Part shown: piece by piece, positions 24,935 to 34,739 of the stretch
Layout: every line of letters starts with the position of its first letter
Numbering within the stretch: the stretch's first letter is position 1
Origin: Methylophilus sp. QUAN
GTDB lineage: Bacteria; Pseudomonadota; Gammaproteobacteria; Burkholderiales; Methylophilaceae
Reading direction: 5' to 3'
DNA length: 64,000 nt
NCBI RefSeq assembly: GCF_015354445.1
Contig: NZ_JADKYT010000001.1
Location: 1 to 64,000 of the forward strand
The notes under the pieces: generated by a model
What the model saw: only the letters and a program-made list of their open reading frames with translations
Told to the model about the DNA's origin: nothing
The model's database searches: none
Program-made: the position numbers and the translations under genes

Positions 24935-26055
24935 ATATTATGGACAAATTTATCGAGAATCTGGATCAGGCGAGTGAATTGGACTACGGCGAGAATGAGA
25001 AGAAACTACTCACGCTGCCCAACTCCCGCGCGCTCACCACGTCTATTCGTGCCACCGCACAAGTGTTTGAGGATCCTAAATCCATTGCTTTGCTCAGTCG
25101 CATCCAGCAAATTGCGCCCAGCGATGCGAATGTACTCATCATCGGCGAAACCGGCACCGGCAAAGAGCTTATTGCACGCCATGTGCATGCCTTAAGCAAG
25201 CGCAAAGGCAAACCCTTTGTCGCCGTCAACTGCGGCGCCTTTTCTGACACGCTGGTCGAAAGCGAATTGTTTGGGCATGAAAAAGGCGCGTTTACCGGTG
25301 CATTTGTCGCCAAGGCCGGCTGGTTTGAAGCCGCCAACGGCGGTACGCTGTTTTTAGATGAAATCGGCGACTTGCCGCTAAGCATCCAGGTCAAACTGTT
25401 ACGCGTGTTACAAGAGCGCGAGGTGGTGCGCCTGGGCGCCAGAAAATCAACGCCAATTGACGTCCGCCTGGTCGCCGCCACCAATGTCCGCCTGGAAGAA
25501 GCCGTACAGGCCGGTAATTTCCGTGAAGACCTGTTTTACCGCCTGCGTGTCGCCCATCTGGAGTTGCCTACCTTAAGAAACCGGCCAGGCGATATCTTGC
25601 CGCTGGCTGAGTATTTTGTCAGCGAATATACACGCCGCCTGGGTTACGCAGAGATCCGCCTGGATGACTCGGCCAAACAGAAACTGGTGCAACACAGCTG
25701 GCCTGGCAATATCCGCGAACTGGAGAACGTGATTCACCACTCGCTGCTGATTTGCCGCAACAACCTGGTGCGTAGTGAAGACTTACATTTATCCTCCATC
25801 TCGCTGCATAGACCGAAGCAGGAGCACACGCCACAGGCCGGTAGTCATGCACCCGACTTACTGGAAGAAGCCTTGCAGCAACTGTTTGAATCTGGCAAAC
25901 CCCAGCTTTACGATTATTTTGAGGATGCCCTGGTGCGCGCTGCCTACCACCACTGCCATCATAATCAGGTGCAAACCGCCAAGTTGCTTGGCTTAAGCCG
26001 CAATGTGTTGCGCGCCAAGTTGATCAAAATGGGAGCGATCAATGCCCTCAAGTAA
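24931..26055 (+). CDS. sfnR: Sigma-54-dependent activator, SfnR-like, without a sensory domain
   Basis: 374 residues. A short N-terminus of about 45 residues contains no receiver, PAS or GAF domain. The AAA+ domain (about 47-285) has Walker A GETGTGKE, the sigma-54 loop GAFTGA, Walker [12 protein letters not shown], and the arginine-finger region ending [17 protein letters not shown]-terminal Fis-type helix-turn-helix (about 345-370, [15 protein letters not shown]) follows. This reduced form is that of SfnR, the activator of dimethyl sulfone genes in Pseudomonas. It likely activates the four sigma-54 promoters of the island through the shared palindromes, including its own operon. Confidence 0.88.
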   Translation: MNIMDKFIENLDQASELDYGENEKKLLTLPNSRALTTSIRATAQVFEDPKSIALLSRIQQIAPSDANVLIIGETGTGKELIARHVHALSKRKGKPFVAVNCGAFSDTLVESELFGHEKGAFTGAFVAKAGWFEAANGGTLFLDEIGDLPLSIQVKLLRVLQEREVVRLGARKSTPIDVRLVAATNVRLEEAVQAGNFREDLFYRLRVAHLELPTLRNRPGDILPLAEYFVSEYTRRLGYAEIRLDDSAKQKLVQHSWPGNIRELENVIHHSLLICRNNLVRSEDLHLSSISLHRPKQEHTPQAGSHAPDLLEEALQQLFESGKPQLYDYFEDALVRAAYHHCHHNQVQTAKLLGLSRNVLRAKLIKMGAINALK

Positions 26056-26710
26056 CCTTGCGCTCAAGCCTTTGCCTGCGGACTTACGTGCGCGAATCGC
26101 GCCACAGGCGGTTGCCAGCCTGCCTACAGACTATGGCCACTATCAACTACACGCATTTATCGACCACAAAAGCGGCATAGAGCATATCGCATTGGTGCTG
26201 GGAGAGATCGAAGGGCAATCTTCAGTGCTGACACGTATTCACTCGGAATGCCTGACTGGTGACGTGTTTGGCTCACAACGTTGTGATTGTGGTGAGCAGT
26301 TCAAACAGGCGCAACGACTGATACAGCAACAGGGTAAAGGCGTGATTGTCTATTTACGCGGGCATGAAGGACGCGGCATCGGGCTCAGCAACAAAGTGCG
26401 CGCCTATGCCTTGCAAGAACAAGGGCTGGATACGGTAGAAGCCAATGTGGCGCTAGGCCTGCCAGTTGACCAGCGTGAATATGATATCGCGGTTGGCATA
26501 CTGCAGCATTTGCAGGTCGCCTCGATTCGCTTACTCAGTAACAACCCTGACAAATCAAAAGCCATGTCCGATTGGGGACTAACGGTTGAAGCCGTTGTGC
26601 CACTAGAAGTGGCAGGTAATCCGCAAAGTGCTGCCTACCTCACCACCAAGAAACACAAACTGGGTCATCAACTGGCGTTGATAGATAGCCATTCGCCGCC
26701 CAAAAACTAG
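26042..26710 (+). CDS. ribA: GTP cyclohydrolase II (riboflavin biosynthesis)
   Basis: 222 residues. Converts GTP to the pyrimidine precursor of riboflavin, releasing formate. Zinc ligands are present in the spacing C-x10-C-x-C ([18 protein letters not shown]), followed by the GTP-site motif [30 protein letters not shown] and the NNPDKSKAM block. Stand-alone RibA. It overlaps the end of sfnR by 14 bp, so it is co-transcribed with the sulfur regulator. Together with ribB in the divergent unit it would raise FMN supply when the FMNH2-dependent monooxygenases are induced. Confidence 0.94.
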   Translation: MPSSNLALKPLPADLRARIAPQAVASLPTDYGHYQLHAFIDHKSGIEHIALVLGEIEGQSSVLTRIHSECLTGDVFGSQRCDCGEQFKQAQRLIQQQGKGVIVYLRGHEGRGIGLSNKVRAYALQEQGLDTVEANVALGLPVDQREYDIAVGILQHLQVASIRLLSNNPDKSKAMSDWGLTVEAVVPLEVAGNPQSAAYLTTKKHKLGHQLALIDSHSPPKN

Positions 26711-27315
26711 CTGCATATTGCTAAATGCTGCGCTTGCAGCCGCTGCAACACGCTGCTGAGCGCCTGATCAACCTGTTGCCGTGCAAAGGACTGGCTCAAG
26801 AGCATGCCTGCCTGTGTGTTAGCCTGCAAGCGCGATTGCACAGACCGCAGCTGACATTGCAGCTTGGCAAGCCTTGGCCTATCACGCTCAGGCGGTATCT
26901 CAAATTCATTTTGACTGCCATAAGCTGTAAACAGCAATGTTTCCAGGCCCACCACCAATGCCATGATATGGTCGCCGGTAAAAGCCGGATCAAATACCAG
27001 GCTAATTGCGGCAGTGCCTTGCAAGCGGCGGATGCCCTCAAACTTCCAGTTAGCTTTACCATCAAATACCCACTCGGTCATTTCACGCGGCCCCACTTGG
27101 GTGCTTTTAGCCAACTCATCCGGGTATTCGGTATATAACTGCTGCATCAACGTACGCAGATCATCGGTATGTGCGCTCATCTCCTGCTTGGTGGTCAACG
27201 GTGGTGGCAATGGTGATTGCTTGACCGGGCGCGCCTGCGCCGTATTTATCGTCACGAATACCAGCCATACCACACCGAACAATCGCCAAATCAATCTTTG
27301 CTGTTTTAAACGCAT
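26707..27315 (-). CDS. Exported protein of unknown function
   Basis: 202 residues from the ATG at 27315 (AGGTG upstream); a longer frame reaches back into ssb but is only an overprint. The N-terminus MRLKQQRLIWRLFGVVWLVFVTINTAQA is a signal peptide with cleavage after AQA. No family recognised. The mature part is predominantly helical, with TGDHIMALVVGLETLLFTAYGSQNEFEI and a C-terminal Gln-rich helix (RQQVDQALSSVLQRLQAQH). It has two Cys residues, one near the very C-terminus. Its stop codon overlaps the ribA stop in convergent orientation, and it follows the ssb terminator. Confidence 0.7.
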   Translation of the reverse strand: MRLKQQRLIWRLFGVVWLVFVTINTAQARPVKQSPLPPPLTTKQEMSAHTDDLRTLMQQLYTEYPDELAKSTQVGPREMTEWVFDGKANWKFEGIRRLQGTAAISLVFDPAFTGDHIMALVVGLETLLFTAYGSQNEFEIPPERDRPRLAKLQCQLRSVQSRLQANTQAGMLLSQSFARQQVDQALSSVLQRLQAQHLAICS

Positions 27316-27336
27316 CGCGCACCTGCCAGAAATTAA

Positions 27337-27363
27337 AAAGCCCGAACATATTGCTCGGGCTTT
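27337..27363 (-). terminator. Terminator of ssb
   Basis: Arms AAAGCCCGA/TCGGGCTTT with a 9-base loop. The minus strand continues with a T run (TTTTTAATT). It lies between ssb and the downstream exported-protein gene. Confidence 0.8.
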
Positions 27364-27388
27364 GGATGTTAGCGCTAAAAACGACTGA

Positions 27389-27922
27389 TTAGAACGGGAT
27401 ATCGTCATCAAAATCGTCAAAATTACCGGCTGGCTTGCTCGCTGGTGCGGGCTGGAATGCATTACGGTTACCACCGCCTGCATTATTACCGCCACCCATG
27501 GCTGGCTGGCGCGCCGGAGCCTGGTTGTAATCGTCCATGCCGCCACCGCCCTGTTCCATATCGCCGCCTTCATAAGGCGCGCTGCCACCTTCGCGGCCAG
27601 TACCCAGCATTTGCATCTGGTCAGCCACAATCTCGGTGCTGTAACGGGTGACGCCATCTTTTTCCCATTTGCGGGTTTGCAAACGGCCTTCGACATATAC
27701 CGGGCGGCCTTTTTTCAGGTATTCACCGGCGATTTCGGCTAAACGGCGATACATGACAATGTTATGCCATTCAGTTTTTTCCTGGCGTACGCCGGATTTG
27801 TCTTTCCAGTTTTCGGTGGTGGCGATGCTGAAGTTAGCCACGGCTTCGCCGTTTGGCATATAGCGCACTTCCGGGTCACGCCCCAGATTACCCATCAAAA
27901 TCACTTTATTGACTGATGCCAT
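27389..27922 (-). CDS. ssb: Single-stranded DNA-binding protein
   Basis: 177 residues. An N-terminal OB fold (1-110) with [21 protein letters not shown] and [21 protein letters not shown] leads into a Gly/Gln-rich flexible linker and the acidic tip DDDIPF, which recruits replication and repair proteins. Downstream of, and probably co-transcribed with, the MFS gene (7-bp gap). The uvrA/ssb neighbourhood is common in proteobacteria. Confidence 0.97.
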   Translation of the reverse strand: MASVNKVILMGNLGRDPEVRYMPNGEAVANFSIATTENWKDKSGVRQEKTEWHNIVMYRRLAEIAGEYLKKGRPVYVEGRLQTRKWEKDGVTRYSTEIVADQMQMLGTGREGGSAPYEGGDMEQGGGGMDDYNQAPARQPAMGGGNNAGGGNRNAFQPAPASKPAGNFDDFDDDIPF

Positions 27923-27929
27923 GGTGTCA

Positions 27930-29321
27930 CTACTCCCCTATTCTATTCATGATTGCTTGCGACAATGCCGCCTGAAATTCTTTGCTGCGCTGATTTTCCA
28001 ATTTTACCATGAGCATGGTTTCTGAAGGAATGGCGACCACTTCATACACGCCTTCCATGGCACGGATATCCTGCACCAGGATGGCGGCTTGTTCGTCATT
28101 ATACCCTTGTATATGAAACATTTTTGTTTTGACACTGGGAGGTGCCTGCATGCCAAGCGCCAGACCAAACCAGATCACCATCAAGGCGGCACAGAAGACA
28201 AATACGGTGGGGCTGCCATAGCTGTGTGATAACCAGCCCCCCAGCGCTGCGCCCAAAAACATGCCAAATGATTGCGCGGTATTGTGGATGCCCATCGCCG
28301 TGCCTTTGGCCGCCACCGGCGCCATTTTTGAGATCAGCGACGGCAAAGAGGCTTCGAGCACATTAAACGCAACAAAGTATGAGAACAGCGTCGCCACAAT
28401 GCCCCATAAGCTATTCAGGCTGAACATAAATGCAATCTGTGTCAGCAACATGAGGCCGACTGCACTAATAAACACCGGTTTCAGTTTGGCTTTTTTCTCG
28501 GCATAAATAATGGCAGGCACCATGAGGATAAATGACAGCACCAACACCGGCAGGTAGATTTTCCAGTGCGTATTTTCATTCATGCCCGTGCTGTGCTTAA
28601 TGGCAAACGGCACCACCATAAACATGGCCATTTGTGCGCCATGCAGACAAAAAGTGCCAAAGTTCAGGCGCAATAATTGGGTGTCACGCAGTACTTCACG
28701 AATCTTGGCCGGTGCGGCTTGCGCATCGGAGTGAAAGTGCGCATGCAAAGGCTCTGGCACAGCAAATTTCACCACGGCAATGGCTAAAATAGATAACACG
28801 GCGGTTAACCAGAAAATGCCTGACACCCCTATCCATTGATTTAAAATCGGCCCTGCCACCAACGACACGGCAAATGTGACACCGATGGTGGCGCCTATCA
28901 TGGCCATGGCTTGTGTGCGGTGTTCTTCACGTGTGGAGTCTGCCACTAGCGCTGTGACCACGGCAGAAATCGCGCCCGCGCCCTGAATCGCACGGCCCAC
29001 AATCACCATATAAATATCTTGCGCGGTGGCGGCAAACACACTGCCCACCGCAAACATGATCAAGCCCAGGTAAATCAGTTTTTTGCGGCCAAAACGGTCA
29101 GAGGCCATGCCAAACGGTAACTGGAAAATCACCTGCATAAAGCCATAGGCGCCAAGTGCCAAGCCGATGAGTGCGTGGTTATCCCCGCCCTGCAAAGTTT
29201 CAGCATAAATCGCAAAAATAGGCAGGATCAAAAACATGCCCAACATACGCAGCCCGTAGATAGACGCCAAGGCCGCAGTGGCACGCGTTTCTATTCGGGT
29301 CATTTTTTCGGAGAACTGCAT
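27930..29321 (-). CDS. MFS transporter, YajR-like with C-terminal YAM domain
   Basis: 463 residues. Twelve hydrophobic helices with the family motif A ([13 protein letters not shown], about 72-84) and motif C-like GPILNQWIG are followed by about 70 soluble residues ([36 protein letters not shown]...) that resemble the ferredoxin-like YAM domain of E. coli YajR (454 residues). Inner-membrane proton-driven efflux of an unknown compound. Start at 29321; an ATG six codons later is also possible. Divergent from uvrA by 77 bp. Confidence 0.85.
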   Translation of the reverse strand: MQFSEKMTRIETRATAALASIYGLRMLGMFLILPIFAIYAETLQGGDNHALIGLALGAYGFMQVIFQLPFGMASDRFGRKKLIYLGLIMFAVGSVFAATAQDIYMVIVGRAIQGAGAISAVVTALVADSTREEHRTQAMAMIGATIGVTFAVSLVAGPILNQWIGVSGIFWLTAVLSILAIAVVKFAVPEPLHAHFHSDAQAAPAKIREVLRDTQLLRLNFGTFCLHGAQMAMFMVVPFAIKHSTGMNENTHWKIYLPVLVLSFILMVPAIIYAEKKAKLKPVFISAVGLMLLTQIAFMFSLNSLWGIVATLFSYFVAFNVLEASLPSLISKMAPVAAKGTAMGIHNTAQSFGMFLGAALGGWLSHSYGSPTVFVFCAALMVIWFGLALGMQAPPSVKTKMFHIQGYNDEQAAILVQDIRAMEGVYEVVAIPSETMLMVKLENQRSKEFQAALSQAIMNRIGE

Positions 29322-29398
29322 GAATCTGTAAGAAAACTTGGCTTAATTTTGAATAATTGCGTATATTATCAGGTTGGCTGTCTGTTCGTGAAAGTATC

Positions 29399-32233
29399 AT
29401 GGAATTTATCAAAATTCGCGGGGCGCGCACCCATAATCTGAAGAACATCAATCTGGATATCCCACGCAACCAACTAGTGGTGGTGACCGGCCTCTCCGGC
29501 TCCGGAAAATCTTCACTGGCCTTTGATACGCTCTACGCAGAAGGGCAGCGCCGCTATGTCGAAAGTTTATCGGCCTATGCCCGCCAGTTTCTGGCACGCA
29601 TGGACAAACCCGATGTCGACCTGATCGAAGGCTTATCGCCGGCGATTTCCATCGAGCAAAAATCCACCTCGCACAACCCGCGTTCTACCGTGGGCACCGT
29701 GACTGAAATTCATGACTACCTGCGTTTGCTGTATGCGCGTGCCGGGGACCCGGAATGTCCGGATCATGGCATCAAACTCGAAGCGCAAACCGTCAGCCAG
29801 ATGGTGGACAGCATCCTCAAATTGCCCGAAGACACCAAATTGATGATTCTGGCGCCTGTGGTGTCTAACCGCAAAGGCGAGCAGCTCGATTTATTCGATA
29901 CCCTCAAAGCACAAGGTTTTGTACGTTTGCGCATTGATAGCAAGGTCTACGAAATGGACAGCCTGCCGCAACTGGCCAAAACGACCAAACACAGTGTGGA
30001 CGTGGTAGTGGACCGACTCAAAGTGCGCGAAGATATGAAACAGCGTATTGCTGAGTCATTCGAAACCGCCCTGAGACTGGCCGATGGCAAAGCGATTGCC
30101 CTGGAAATGGATAATGAAAAAGAACATCTGTTTTCAGCCAAATTCTCCTGCCCGGTATGTGATTACTCATTGGTCGAGCTAGAGCCGCGCTTATTCAGCT
30201 TTAACAACCCCATGGGTGCCTGCCCCAAATGTGACGGCCTCGGCCAGGTCACGTTTTTTGACCCCAAGCGCGTGGTGGCTTTTCCGCATTTGTCCCTCGC
30301 CAGCGGCGCGATTAAAGGCTGGGACAAACGCAACCAGTTTTACTTCCAGATGCTGGCCAGTTTAAGCCAGCATTACAGCTTTGACCTGGAAGCGCCGTTT
30401 GAGAATCTGCCGGAAGACACCCAGCAAATTCTGCTGTTTGGCTCTGGCCGCGAACAAATCACCTTTAAATACCTCAATGAACGCGGTACATTTTTCAGCA
30501 AGTCGCACACCTTTGAGGGCATTATCAACAACCTGCAACGGCGCTACCGCGAAAGTGATTCAACGGCAGTACGTGACGAACTGGCCAAATACATCAACGC
30601 GACCAGCTGCCCGGATTGTGCAGGCACACGTTTGCGCCGTGAAGCGCGTCACGTCAAAGTCGGTGACCGCAACATCCACCAGATTTGCGAAGTGCCGCTA
30701 AAACAGGCGCTACACTTTTTTGAAACGCTGCAACTCAGCGGCCAAAAGCTGGCCATTGCCGACAAAATCGTCAAAGAGATTGAAAACCGCCTGAAATTTC
30801 TGACCAATGTCGGCCTGGATTATTTGTCACTGTCGCGCTCGGCTGAAACCTTATCTGGTGGTGAAGCGCAACGTATTCGCCTGGCCTCACAAATTGGTAG
30901 CGGCCTGACCGGCGTGATGTATGTGCTGGACGAACCTTCGATTGGCTTGCACCAACGCGACAACGACCGCTTACTGGAAACCCTGAAGCGCCTGCGCGAT
31001 ATCGGCAATAGCGTCATTGTGGTCGAACATGATCAAGATGCGATTCAACTAGCCGATTTTATTGTCGACATTGGCCCTGGGGCCGGTGAGCATGGTGGCA
31101 ATATTGTCTCCTTTGGCACGCCAGCACAAATTGAAGCTGATCCCAACTCACTGACCGGGCAATATATCAGCGGCAAAAAGCAGATTACCTTCAAGCTGCC
31201 GCGCACGCGCCCTGACCCGGCACGTTGGCTCAAACTCAACAATGCGACCGGCAATAACCTGAAAAACGTCAGCATCGAGATCCCGGTTGGCCTGCTTACC
31301 TGCGTCACCGGCGTCTCTGGTAGCGGTAAATCCACGCTGATTAACGATACGCTTTATCGCGTAGTGGCGACGCATTTATATGGCAGCACAACCGAAGCCG
31401 CGCCGCATGACAGCATCGACGGCCTGGAGTTTTTCGACAAGGTGGTCGATGTAGACCAAAGTCCGATTGGCCGTACGCCACGTTCTAACCCGGCCACTTA
31501 CACAGGCTTGTTCACGCCTATCCGTGATTTATTTGCCAGCGTGCCCGAAAGCCGCGCCCGCGGTTATGGCCCTGGCCGCTATTCATTTAACGTCAAAGGT
31601 GGTCGCTGCGAGGCGTGCCAGGGCGATGGTGTACTGCGCGTAGAAATGCACTTTTTGCCGGACGTGTATGTGCCGTGCGATGTGTGCAAAGGCCAGCGCT
31701 ATAACCGTGAAACACTGGAAATTCAGTTTAAAGGCAAAAATATCCACCAGGTACTGGCCATGACCGTGGAACAGGCGCACCAGTTTTTTAATGCGCAACC
31801 GGTGATAGAACGCAAACTGAAAACCCTGCTGGATGTGGGCTTGGGCTATATTACGCTGGGGCAATCGGCCACTACGCTGTCGGGTGGTGAAGCACAACGG
31901 GTCAAGTTGTCACTGGAGCTGAGCAAGCGCGATACTGGCCGCACGCTGTATATTCTGGATGAACCAACTACAGGTTTGCATTTTGCCGATATCCAGTTAT
32001 TGCTGGATGTGATTCATAGACTGCGTGACTCAGGCAATACAGTGGTGATTATTGAGCACAACCTGGATGTGATTAAAACGGCTGACTGGCTGATTGACAT
32101 GGGGCCTGAGGGCGGTGATGGTGGAGGTGTAGTGGTTGGCGTGGGCGCGCCTGAGGAACTGGCAAAAAATACGGCCAGTTATACTGGCCGTTACCTCATA
32201 CCCTTATTAAAACATCTCGCTGTCAAGGGCTAG
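29399..32233 (+). CDS. uvrA: Excinuclease ABC subunit A
   Basis: 944 residues from the ATG at 29399; a frame starting 14 codons earlier lacks a ribosome site and is not conserved with UvrA. Two ABC ATPase modules (Walker [10 protein letters not shown] and GVSGSGKST, signatures LSGGEAQR twice) and the zinc modules CPVC...CPKC and CEAC...CDVC are intact. DNA-damage recognition in nucleotide excision repair with UvrB/UvrC. No CTGT-N8-ACAG LexA box was seen in the 77-bp upstream gap. Confidence 0.97.
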   Translation: MEFIKIRGARTHNLKNINLDIPRNQLVVVTGLSGSGKSSLAFDTLYAEGQRRYVESLSAYARQFLARMDKPDVDLIEGLSPAISIEQKSTSHNPRSTVGTVTEIHDYLRLLYARAGDPECPDHGIKLEAQTVSQMVDSILKLPEDTKLMILAPVVSNRKGEQLDLFDTLKAQGFVRLRIDSKVYEMDSLPQLAKTTKHSVDVVVDRLKVREDMKQRIAESFETALRLADGKAIALEMDNEKEHLFSAKFSCPVCDYSLVELEPRLFSFNNPMGACPKCDGLGQVTFFDPKRVVAFPHLSLASGAIKGWDKRNQFYFQMLASLSQHYSFDLEAPFENLPEDTQQILLFGSGREQITFKYLNERGTFFSKSHTFEGIINNLQRRYRESDSTAVRDELAKYINATSCPDCAGTRLRREARHVKVGDRNIHQICEVPLKQALHFFETLQLSGQKLAIADKIVKEIENRLKFLTNVGLDYLSLSRSAETLSGGEAQRIRLASQIGSGLTGVMYVLDEPSIGLHQRDNDRLLETLKRLRDIGNSVIVVEHDQDAIQLADFIVDIGPGAGEHGGNIVSFGTPAQIEADPNSLTGQYISGKKQITFKLPRTRPDPARWLKLNNATGNNLKNVSIEIPVGLLTCVTGVSGSGKSTLINDTLYRVVATHLYGSTTEAAPHDSIDGLEFFDKVVDVDQSPIGRTPRSNPATYTGLFTPIRDLFASVPESRARGYGPGRYSFNVKGGRCEACQGDGVLRVEMHFLPDVYVPCDVCKGQRYNRETLEIQFKGKNIHQVLAMTVEQAHQFFNAQPVIERKLKTLLDVGLGYITLGQSATTLSGGEAQRVKLSLELSKRDTGRTLYILDEPTTGLHFADIQLLLDVIHRLRDSGNTVVIIEHNLDVIKTADWLIDMGPEGGDGGGVVVGVGAPEELAKNTASYTGRYLIPLLKHLAVKG

Positions 32234-32300
32234 GTCAACATGCAACCGGTCCCCGAGATGCGCCGTCATTTGACAGTGCATCCAATACGGATGTGGTAAA

Positions 32301-32338
32301 GCCACATACATATATTTATATAAAACATTGTATGTGGC
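32301..32338 (+). repeat. Inverted repeat downstream of uvrA
   Basis: Perfect 10-bp arms GCCACATACA/TGTATGTGGC with an 18-base AT-rich loop, between the convergent uvrA and mtgA genes. No T tract, so a mRNA 3' end or processing hairpin rather than a classical terminator. Confidence 0.55.
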
Positions 32339-32375
32339 GGTATGAGGGTTTAATAGCTTAAACAAGCCCTTAAAA

Positions 32376-33062
32376 TCAGGGTATTTTCACCAATCGCATG
32401 CGCGCCTGTATGGTGCCAGCGTGCCGACCCAAATAGCGCGTACTGCGATGTACATCATAAAAGCGTGGATTCGGGATCATGGCCGCCAACCTGGCAGCCT
32501 CTGCTGGTCCAAGTGATCTGGCATTCCCATGAAAGTAATGACGCGAGGCCGCTTCGGCACCAAACACACCATCGCCCCACTCAATCACATTCAGGTAAAT
32601 TTCCAGAATACGGCGCTTGGTCAATAACTTTTCTAGCATAAAGGTGATGACCGCCTCTTGCGCTTTGCGCCACGGCGTCCGGTGGCCGGATAAAAACAAG
32701 TTCTTAGCCAATTGCTGGCTGATGGTGGAACCACCCGCCACAATTTTGCCTTTTTTCAGGTTTTTCTCGAACGCAGTTTCTATGCCCACCCAGTCAAATC
32801 CCTGGTGATCGACAAACTTACTGTCTTCCGCAGCAATCACAGCGCGCTTTAAGTGGTTACTGATTTTTGCATAGGGCACCCATTGCTGCTGCAACTTTGC
32901 ATCAGGGTGACTTTCCTGCATGACTTCGAGGCGTGCTTCCATAAATGCGGTTGACGTCGGGTTATGCTCAATCCACCATAACACATGTAATAGCACCCAT
33001 ACCTGATACAGGCAAATCCACAGCAGCAAGAGGCCAAAAAACAGTTTAATGGCTTGTTTCAT
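32376..33062 (-). CDS. mtgA: Monofunctional peptidoglycan transglycosylase
   Basis: 228 residues. One N-terminal membrane helix (about 7-27), then a GT51 domain with the catalytic Glu in AAEDSKFVDHQGFDW, the GGSTISQQLAKNLFLS block, and KRRILEIYLNVIEWGDGVFGAEAASRHYF. Polymerises lipid II glycan chains at the inner membrane without a transpeptidase domain; length is normal for MtgA. It is 10 bp downstream of aroE in a leftward unit. Confidence 0.95.
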   Translation of the reverse strand: MKQAIKLFFGLLLLWICLYQVWVLLHVLWWIEHNPTSTAFMEARLEVMQESHPDAKLQQQWVPYAKISNHLKRAVIAAEDSKFVDHQGFDWVGIETAFEKNLKKGKIVAGGSTISQQLAKNLFLSGHRTPWRKAQEAVITFMLEKLLTKRRILEIYLNVIEWGDGVFGAEAASRHYFHGNARSLGPAEAARLAAMIPNPRFYDVHRSTRYLGRHAGTIQARMRLVKIP

Positions 33063-33072
33063 CGTGAGAAAC

Positions 33073-33897
33073 CTAGGACTGACGGAAAGACTGGATCACA
33101 GAAGCAGTGTCTGGACGCAAACCATGCCAGAGATAAAACGCTTCGGCCGCCTGTTCTACCAGCATGCCCAAGCCATCTGCCACGCGCGCGCCTGCTGCGC
33201 GCGCCTGCTGCATAAATGGCGTGTCTCTGCCATACATCATTTCGTAGGCCAGCGTATGTTGTTGGAATACCATTGCTGGAATGTGCAACACACTATCGGT
33301 TAAGCCGGCCGAAGTCGCATTAATCACCACGTCATAGCCTTGCGATAAGTCGGCAAATGTCTGCACCTGCAATTTCACCTGCACATGCGCAGCGTCTACG
33401 GCAAAACGATCTGCCATGGCCTGCGCTTTATCCAGGCTGCGATTGGCAACTGTCAGTTTTAATGGCTGCTGCTCAAGCAATGGCAACACCACGCCTTGCG
33501 CAGCACCACCTGCACCAAGCAACAATATGGTTTTGCCAGCCAGGCGCGTTTGCTGATGTTTGAGGATGTCGTTAACCAGGCCGCAGCCGTCAGTATTGTC
33601 ACCAAGTAACTGCGAAGCTTTGAAGCTTAAAGTATTCACCGCACCTGCCGCCTGCGCCCGCGCAGATAAGTCCTGGCAGGCATCAAAAGCCTCAAACTTA
33701 AATGGCACCGTCACATTGGCGCCCACATAACCGTCGGCTTGCAAGCGCGCAATCGTTGCAGCAAAGCCATCCAAAGGCGCCAGCACCCTCTCGTAAACAA
33801 TCGATTTATTGAATTGCTGTGCAAAGGCCTGGTGGATCAATGGCGACTTGCTATGTTCGATTGGATGACCAATCACTGCATACTTTTCAACGGTCAT
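33073..33897 (-). CDS. aroE: Shikimate dehydrogenase
   Basis: 274 residues from the ATG at 33897; a TTG three codons upstream is less likely. NADPH-dependent reduction of 3-dehydroshikimate to shikimate. Substrate-site motif HPIEHSKSPLIHQAF, NVTVPFK with the catalytic Lys, NTDGCGLVNDI, NADP loop GAGGAAQG and the NRS basic segment are all present. Leftward unit with mtgA. Confidence 0.95.
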   Translation of the reverse strand: MTVEKYAVIGHPIEHSKSPLIHQAFAQQFNKSIVYERVLAPLDGFAATIARLQADGYVGANVTVPFKFEAFDACQDLSARAQAAGAVNTLSFKASQLLGDNTDGCGLVNDILKHQQTRLAGKTILLLGAGGAAQGVVLPLLEQQPLKLTVANRSLDKAQAMADRFAVDAAHVQVKLQVQTFADLSQGYDVVINATSAGLTDSVLHIPAMVFQQHTLAYEMMYGRDTPFMQQARAAGARVADGLGMLVEQAAEAFYLWHGLRPDTASVIQSFRQS

Positions 33898-33938
33898 ACG
33901 CGGCAAAGCTTCATTTGTCTAAAGTGATTAATACAGCG

Positions 33939-34388
33939 TTAATTAGTCCACGGCAGGCCAGCATGCTTCCAGCCATTAATCAAGGTTCTTTGCTTCAGCG
34001 CATTGGCCTCGCCTTCAAAGCCTTCAATCATATTGTAAGCATTGCTATAGCCCAGTTGCTGCGCCAACAACGCCGCATTATGGCTGCGTCCGCCTGTACG
34101 ACACATAAAAATCACAGTGCGCGATTTATCCACTTGCGCTTGCAACTGTGCAGCAAACTCGGCATTTGCCACCATGCCAGGGTAAAACGCCCACTCTACA
34201 TGGGTCGCTACCGGCACGCGCCCGACCAACTCCAACTCCGCGCGTGAGCGTACATCGACCAACACCGCTTCGCTATTCTGGCTAATCAATTCATAGGCCT
34301 CTTGTGGTGTCACCGCACCCGCATATGACAAGCCAGTTTGTGAGGCGCGGGCATGGGCCTGAGTTAAGATATTTTCTACGCTTTCCAA
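33939..34388 (-). CDS. Rhodanese-like sulfurtransferase domain protein
   Basis: 149 residues, a single rhodanese domain: EAVLVDVRSRAELELVGRVP, then the active loop CRTGGRSHN with the catalytic Cys (about residue 95) and GFEGEANALKQR. Cytosolic (no signal peptide). The start is TTG at 34388 with AAGG six bases before it. The loop sequence CRTGGRS suits sulfur transfer. Upstream neighbour is the glnA regulatory region; function unassigned. Confidence 0.9.
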   Translation of the reverse strand: MESVENILTQAHARASQTGLSYAGAVTPQEAYELISQNSEAVLVDVRSRAELELVGRVPVATHVEWAFYPGMVANAEFAAQLQAQVDKSRTVIFMCRTGGRSHNAALLAQQLGYSNAYNMIEGFEGEANALKQRTLINGWKHAGLPWTN

Positions 34389-34459
34389 ATCACACCTTCA
34401 TTCATTCACACAAGGACTAAAACGGCGAGTATACCCGCGAAAGCAAGTCAAAATCACAA

Positions 34460-34476
34460 TGCACAATTTTGGTGCT
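34460..34476. promoter_or_regulatory. NtrC-binding site 1 upstream of glnA
   Basis: TGCACAATTTTGGTGCT matches the NtrC palindrome TGCAC-N7-GTGCA except for the last base. It lies about 100 bp upstream of the sigma-54 promoter. Confidence 0.75.
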
Positions 34477-34489
34477 CAATTTGTTGCAT

Positions 34490-34506
34490 TGCACATCAAT
34501 GGTGCA
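34490..34506. promoter_or_regulatory. NtrC-binding site 2 upstream of glnA
   Basis: TGCACATCAATGGTGCA is a full NtrC palindrome. The two sites are centred 30 bp apart, about three helical turns, as needed for cooperative NtrC binding. Confidence 0.85.
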
Positions 34507-34565
34507 TGATGTTTTTATAATTTTATGTAAGATACCCCTTAACCATGCAAAATGGTTATTTTGGC

Positions 34566-34583
34566 GTGGCATGCTTCCTGCTA
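34566..34583 (+). promoter_or_regulatory. Sigma-54 promoter of glnA
   Basis: CGTGGCATGCTTCCTGCT with GG (34568-34569) and GC (34580-34581) 10 bases apart, following two NtrC sites. Expected to give nitrogen-limitation-induced glnA transcription with a leader of roughly 145 bases. Confidence 0.8.
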
Positions 34584-34605
34584 ATATTACACATTGAGAT
34601 TTCCT

Positions 34606-34631
34606 GGGATTCGGTCATCCGGCTGAATCCC
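34606..34631 (+). other. Hairpin in the glnA 5' leader
   Basis: GGGATTC/GAATCCC stem of 7 bp with a 12-base loop, just after the expected start of the sigma-54 transcript. Role unknown; could stabilise the 5' end of the message or belong to a second promoter region. Confidence 0.45.
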
Positions 34632-34739
34632 AACTATCCATTGTTTGACACTTGCTCACGTTCCGGGACATCCGCAACATGCCCCGCTTTTTGCGTGTGC
34701 AACTTAAAAATTTAGACCTTGATCATTGAGGAGAATGTA

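Noticed and set aside
27316-27696. N-terminal extension of the exported protein at 26707-27315 into ssb
   Set aside because: It would run through the ssb terminator and coding region; the internal ATG begins a clear signal peptide.
29322-29398. LexA (SOS) box upstream of uvrA
   Set aside because: No CTGT-N8-ACAG-type dyad was found in the intergenic gap or the first bases of either gene.
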